A stretch of DNA of 64,000 nt from Tenebrio molitor (lineage: Eukaryota > Arthropoda > Insecta > Coleoptera > Tenebrionidae): the NCBI RefSeq assembly GCF_963966145.1, contig NC_091046.1:6510001-6574000 (forward strand), given 5' to 3'. Position 1 is the first letter of the stretch. Every line of letters begins with the position of its first letter. Both the position numbers and the translations under genes were made by a program. Of this stretch, positions 58,894-64,000 are shown piece by piece. The notes under the pieces were generated by a model that was not told the origin of the DNA, did not search any database, and was given only the letters and a program-made list of their open reading frames with translations.

Positions 58894-60656
58894 TATATTC
58901 ATATTCCGGGATATCAAAAATTATCTTGGTCAAAGATGGTCATGGATTGGAAAACGTACGTCTCAACTTATTTAGTGTGATGATTTCTTCGGTACGAACG
59001 ATTAGCTTAGCAGCACCTTTTTTATGAATCACAGAGCCAGTTTCGCAAAACACACCAACACAATTTGAGGCATGCTTCCTTCGGCATTACTGCAAAGTGT
59101 GGGAAGTGCCTCGAAAATGCTCCATTGTAAAACGGTCGTAAATATCATAACCTATCATCATGTTGTATGACATTAATTGACATTAATTAATTAATTTTTT
59201 TGACATTTTGTTGACATGGGCATAATCAGGCAGGGAAAATTTTTGAATTTGTGACAATCTAACCAAATTTTAAAATGACATTCACGACCAAAATTTTTTG
59301 CTCGCGGCAGTACCTACTCTTTGCGTACCTAATTTGAACGATTAGTTGAGTTTTTTTCCCTTATTACCATAACCCTGACTCAGACCAGAAAAGAAATTAT
59401 GTAGCAAATTGCTTCTACTTTACCAATTACACAATTAGCCTTTTTCGTGGAATTAATTTATTTTTAACGAAAAGCAATTCTTCCTATATTTACTTTTTTC
59501 AACTTTGCCTGAGAACTTTCTTCGTGCTCTTTCTTTCATACAATAATATATTTTTTGTTGTTGAAACTTCTCTTGTTATACCCATTCTTGGATGTTTTAT
59601 TTTCTACGGAGCTTAGACCCGTAAATAATTTATATGTAACCAGCTTTAACGAATAAAGTACATAAAGTATTTACCAGGTAATTAATTTTACAAAATTATT
59701 ATGTTTGTTGGAGTTCAAGGAATCCATTACATTGTGGATATGATACACTACTACTGACAAAGAAATAATGAAGTATTCACGAATACCATTTACAAATAAA
59801 TTAAGATCAATATTGATTCATTTCTATTTAAATTCTGTTATACCAAAATAAAGATATATTTGTGGAAATTGATTAATGGTAATTTATATAACAATTAGGA
59901 TCTTTGAGATTGTTGAAACTAAGAACAAGAAAAATTTTATTCATACCATTATCCAAGACTACGCATTGATTTGAGAAGGTAATGTTAAATTGCTTCGATG
60001 TTATTAAGAAATAAAATAAAATCTTCGAAATGTCTCAAGACATCCACTTACTAATCTATCGTGTGTAAAAGGAGTACTACACTTATCACTACAACATCAT
60101 TACATTACATTAAGAACAACAATCGAGGAAATGCAGTTTCTGAAAGCTGAACTTTGTCCTGCTGGTAGAAGACAATTCACCTCAATTTTATTCTTTTTCC
60201 TTTTACAGTATTGCTTCTTTGGAAATTAATTTTATATCGCACTCTCGAGTTCTGCCTTCACCAAAAATAGTCCCTAAAGACAAATCATCAGAATCTCCAA
60301 AGATACTTTCTGTTTAGTTGGTTTCACGAGAATTTTAAGGAAGTGGTGAACCCTAAGTCTCTACACCATACTTTGCGGTTTTAACTTGGATTAAAGTGAT
60401 GAAGGCAAATTTCATCCAGCGTAACAAATCTTCAGGAAATCCACTCTTGATTAATGATAAACTTGTCTTGGAATTCGGTTGTTCAATGTGTTTCTGATTT
60501 GGTGTTTCCATTCTCGGTACCCATCGGAAATATAATTCATCATGCAATAATTATTTTTATATTAAGTGCGCAAAACGAGTGTTTTTTGTTGATCCATAGT
60601 CGAGAGTCGAGGCCGTCAGGTCGAGACCAAAAACGAATTTTGCCACGAAATACAAA
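58894..60656. other. AT-rich non-coding stretch
   Basis: No supported feature. Confidence 0.45.
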
Positions 60657-60899
60657 CACTATTTTTTCTACAACCGTCAAAAAAAGAATTAGATTTTTGA
60701 AGGCAAATTAGATGAAGAAAATCAATGTATCAAGTATTGTGACAAGTCATTGTAACCTAGGAACCGCGCAAATGAAGACTACATTTTTTCACATGTGAAA
60801 AAAAATCCTTTTTTTCACATGAGCAAAAAAGAGAAACTTTGCAACTTGATAACGATGCATAAATGTTACGTTTTTTTGACGGTTGTAGAAAAAAGTTAT
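60657..60899. mobile_element. Probable MITE with TTTTTTCTACAACCGTCAAA arms
   Basis: The 24-base arm at 60662-60685 is perfectly complementary to 60871-60894 (TTTTTTTGACGGTTGTAGAA and so on). An internal palindrome, TTTTTTCACATGTGAAAAAA, lies at about 60784-60803. Terminal bases and target duplication are not clear. Confidence 0.5.
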
Positions 60900-63316
60900 T
60901 TTATGCCTTTTGAAGACGATTCATCCAAGTTGTGTTATATATTTTTTTAATTGTTTAATTCAGGTTCTTCAAGAGAAAGAGTTATTTAAATGAAATTTTA
61001 TTTAACAAGAAAGACACGTCTCTTACTGAAGTTTGCTCCAAAAAAATGTACGATGAAAAGAATGTTTATGGAAGATTTTTGACTTAAAATTTCGTCTAAA
61101 GGAAATTTTTACTTATTACTCGATAGAAAATTGATTACTTACTTAATAAATAAACGAATAAAATTTATAAAACATGAAACAGCTTTTTAAACTAAATTTC
61201 GAGATGTCCATATGATCCTGAAATGATTTGAATTGTCTTCCTTATTAAATTCAGTCATTCACAAATATCCCTATGGAACAACCCAGTTAAGTCTGGAACA
61301 GGGTGGGAAACTATTTTTGTTAGTGTCAGCTAGGTCCACCCCTAGAGGTCCCCAGGTAGGAGCTCCAAAGGAACCGGTAGTGAACAAAAACTTTTTTTTT
61401 AATTATCCTTGGAAAGTTCGCTTTGGCCAGAACACGTTTCCCCAATATTGTTCAAGGCAAAAAGATCACATATTTCGCTGTAGCGAAACAGATTAAATAA
61501 TATTTTCTTAATAAATTCTCAAAGAAAATGATTCCTTTAATGAAAGAAATAAACTCGTAATAATTTTCAAATTAAAGTTTGAATGGAAATAAAAATATAT
61601 ATTTGAACATACCAAGAATTTTATTATGATTTTAAAATTCGCTGAGATAGATTTTGTTAGTTTCTAGGATGAAGCGATTTATTTCTAATTAGCAATTCTT
61701 GCCCCACGACTCTACATTTGACCATGATAAAAAGTCACTAGGTCTGATGGACATTTTCATTAGTTCTAAAAATGAAATAATTCAATCTTAAAATTGTTGT
61801 TTCATCTTTTATTAGTTTATCCAACAGTAAGATCGCTACAGAGTTGTTTGTACCAGAGATGAGATGAATCTAGGCAAGACTTGGAAAAGCATTCTCTTTC
61901 AAACAGTAATTTAGGTTATGTGATAAGCTTAACAACGAAGGGACCAATCGATGCAGTATTTTAAGTTTCCTCGCCTAGGAGTTGTTTTAGTTTGGTGATT
62001 CGAGAATTTGTGAATTTGCTAAACTTCGACCTAATTCTCCACAGAAGTTGAACATGTTATGTCATCACATAAAAAAATCCAAATTCACAAAATTAGTTTT
62101 AAACTGATACAACTATTTAAAAAAAAGGGACACGGCATCGAGGCCGAACTTTTATCTATCAATACGGATATTTCTATCGAGTAATGATAATTCCTTTGAA
62201 GCACTGTTTATTTTGAGTACACCCAGTTTTTACACGAAATCCACCTTTTATTATTATAAATATAATTTGCAAGTGCAAACGGGAGCTTTTTCGGAGCTTT
62301 GTTCCGTAACTGTAAATGCCGTCGTTGGATTTTTGTAAGCACAACGTTTTGTGTACACACACGGCACATTATACATTGTGCGCACAATAAACGTATGAAA
62401 CTTGGAGAATGAAACAATCTCCAGTTTGAAAACGTCGAAAACAATGGATCAGGTTATTGTGTCTCCACACTGTAGCATTGTCCTGTTGTAGGCACATTGC
62501 TTCCTCGCCATCCCAGCCTGACTGGTATTCTACTCGGTATTGCTGTGTTTATTATCCTGCCATTCCCATTCAGGAGCCGTTAGTCGCTTCAGCGGACGTG
62601 TGGCTTCGCTTCATTACTCTCATGATCACGATACATATAATTACAGCACAACCCTCCTCGCCAACATTAATTGAATGACAATTAGTAAAACGTTGCCGTT
62701 TTCAAACAACGACGCCGCCACCGCCTTTCGCCGCCTCCTTATCGGTGACTTGTGCACGCGACTGATTTCCGCGATTGCATTTTTAATCTAAATTGGACAA
62801 ATGGACTTGAACAACAGCTAACTGAATTAAAAGCGAGCGGGAATTTCGGCCGTCTGGGGACTTTCTAAATAACGTGGCGTTCTCAATTCAACTCAATTAT
62901 TTTTCAGCTCGGACTCCATGTCCACCTACAAACTTTTTTCATTATTTGCTTGCGGTGATAACGAATATTGTACTTTGTTTAGAATGAATCGTCGACGGCT
63001 CGATTGTGCCACGGCCACAATTTTATTAGGAAAGTTGTGTAATGGGATCTAAAATGAAAACGTCAATCTTTCTAACATTCGACAATAGTGAAATATAAAT
63101 TATAAGGATGCGGCTTTTATCTAAAAATAAAGAGATAAATAAAGAGAGAAGTTACATAGCTCTTATATTGGGTGATTCAAAATGATTGTGGATAAATATG
63201 GCAACTATGTACGAACATTTATGTGGCAACTCTGTACGTAGGGTAGAGTTGACATTTCTTTGACAGTTCATAGGCGCGCAATTTTGAAAATTGTCAAGTC
63301 AATTTGCAATGGTATC
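60900..63316. other. Non-coding stretch with a possible transposon end
   Basis: No supported gene. At 63171 GGGTGATTCAAAATGATTGT looks like the end of a TIR transposon; its partner is not in the window. Composition is more balanced at 62400-63060. Confidence 0.35.
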
Positions 63317-63800
63317 GGTCTGGGAAGGCGTTGGAAACCGTCAATTGTTGTGCTTTTTTAAAGAGTAAATTAATTGGAGCATGTTGACAGCTAACCAAAA
63401 ATTTAGAGCCTAAAAAATCTTTCTTTTTTTTCTTTTTGTGCAATGTTTTACATTAAAAAGAGAATAACTTAACGATTCCTATTCTCGAAGCAAATATCTA
63501 ACCTCACTTATTGCGTTGTTTGTGTTTTTAGTCTGTAGACTGACGAGTGGTGCGTTCACAATCGACTCTTCAACGCCAACTTTGAGGATAAATTGAAATG
63601 ACCACCCAATATAACTATTGACACCTGATACTATGCGGGTTCTAGCCCAAAATTCCTGCGTTTCTTTATGGGGATTCAAGTTACCCTTGAAGGTCATTTG
63701 TCTGCCTGTATGTTTGATTGTCGACCTATTTAGTGACGCCTTCCATGATTTTGATAGCATTTTACTAATTTCAACAAACCACAATTGTTAACTTGTCGCT
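63317..63800. mobile_element. Family D transposon, possibly a coding copy
   Basis: 'TCTGGGAAGGCGTTGGAAAC' and the next 165 bp match the left half of 11310-11658 in the same orientation, but the outer 20 bases of the TIR are missing. After 'CTATTCTCGAAGCAAATATC' (63479-63498) the sequence departs from the short copies and holds an open frame. The right limit is not known; 63800 is arbitrary. Confidence 0.5.
63479..63784 (-). CDS. Unrecognised 101-residue frame ending inside family D sequence
   Basis: The minus frame includes IKHTGRQMTFKGNLNPHKE, FWARTRIVSGVNSYIGWSF and a C-terminus AISEVRYLLRE. I do not recognise the protein. Its last codons and stop lie in the part shared with the short, non-coding copies at 11.4 and 34.7 kb. 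That is what one expects if it is the C-terminus of the family D transposase and the short copies are deletion derivatives. It may also be chance. There is no clear start context, and 101 residues would be only part of a transposase. Confidence 0.25.
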   Translation of the reverse strand: MWFVEISKMLSKSWKASLNRSTIKHTGRQMTFKGNLNPHKETQEFWARTRIVSGVNSYIGWSFQFILKVGVEESIVNAPLVSLQTKNTNNAISEVRYLLRE

Positions 63801-64000
63801 GGAGTATTATTTAAAGTGCCTTACTAAATTATTATTTACGTGTTATTAATGTGACATTTCTTCTGATTGGTATAGACAGGTTCTGGCATTTTGGCTATAA
63901 ATAATTTAAGCCACACCAACGACACGAAAGAGAAGTATTTGTATTAGTAAATTTTATTCCAGTTTTATTCTATCACACATAAATTTATTCAGTTTCTTTA
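63801..64000. other. Window end, nothing seen
   Basis: AT-rich sequence up to the window edge; no feature supported. Confidence 0.4.

Noticed and set aside
58623..59027. 134-residue plus-strand open frame
   Set aside because: It runs straight through the 139-bp foldback MITE, and the rest shows no domain.
1..64000. CRISPR array, operon structure or bacterial genes
   Set aside because: There is no regularly spaced repeat/spacer pattern and no bacterial gene density; splice-like signals and insect-type transposons indicate a eukaryote.
1..64000. tRNA or rRNA genes
   Set aside because: I found no convincing A-box/B-box pair with a cloverleaf, nor rRNA sequence, by eye. A tRNAscan-SE run would settle the tRNAs.

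Overview
This is an AT-rich eukaryotic window with no long open reading frame, no bacterial-style operon and no host gene that I can recognise. Its transposable-element content points to an insect: a non-LTR retrotransposon C-terminus with a CRMC...HMW knuckle, deletion derivatives of transposases with a 'MLLIYGEC'-type helix-turn-helix and a 'GGHFE.LL' C-terminus, many TA-flanked MITEs, and relics of Crypton-type tyrosine recombinases. A beetle is my best guess, but that is an impression and not a demonstration. The window is best read as intergenic DNA or one very long intron, filled with old, nested repeats.

The main content is a family of decayed Crypton-like elements. Its recombinase-like coding remnants share an N-terminal L-P-x-K-S-x-x-R-Y-x-K-x4-F motif and lie near 9.3, 23.0, 30.2, 44.8 and 45.5 kb, with a weaker fragment at 15.8 kb. 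The 23.0 kb copy is the most complete: N-terminal domain, a 50-bp GT-AG intron, an 'ISGAMQR...SVDDIQ' block and a 'VPDTK' block. Four of the clear copies lie downstream of a terminal signature AATAGT(T/A)ATT(T/A), followed by palindromic DNA (282-301 bp before the ATG in three, about 815 bp in the fourth); the first tandem unit has the same layout. The same signature caps short non-coding palindromic elements at 1.7, 3.0, 34.5 and 41.9 kb, and a variant occurs at 4.3 and 54.5 kb. Three loci (1.7, 44.5-45.9, 54.5 kb) hold head-to-tail tandem units that join at this signature.

From left to right: 1-9 kb has short palindromic elements, dispersed repeats A and B and a TA-flanked MITE. 9.0-9.7 kb has a Crypton-like 5' end cut by repeat A. 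11.3 kb has a TIR element (family D). 21.1-22.4 kb has a LINE 3' end split by a 440-bp MITE. 22.7-23.75 kb has the best Crypton-like relic. 25.3-25.95 kb has two MITEs 12 bp apart. 29.6-31.4 kb has a TA-flanked element with a Crypton-like relic inside it. 33.9-34.8 kb has a palindromic element carrying one MITE and abutting a second element. 44.5-45.9 kb has the 734/727-bp tandem. 50.5-52.8 kb has dispersed repeat B split by a transposon that has lost its catalytic core. 54.5-55.3 kb has a tandem palindromic repeat and another element with a transposase HTH remnant. 58.8, 60.7 and 63.3 kb hold further MITEs.

The long stretches between these show only AT-rich sequence, with some islands of more balanced composition (near 14.4-15.1, 32.5-33.7, 37-38.7, 53.2-54.4 and 62.4-63 kb) that could be conserved non-coding or regulatory DNA. 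That cannot be tested without alignments.
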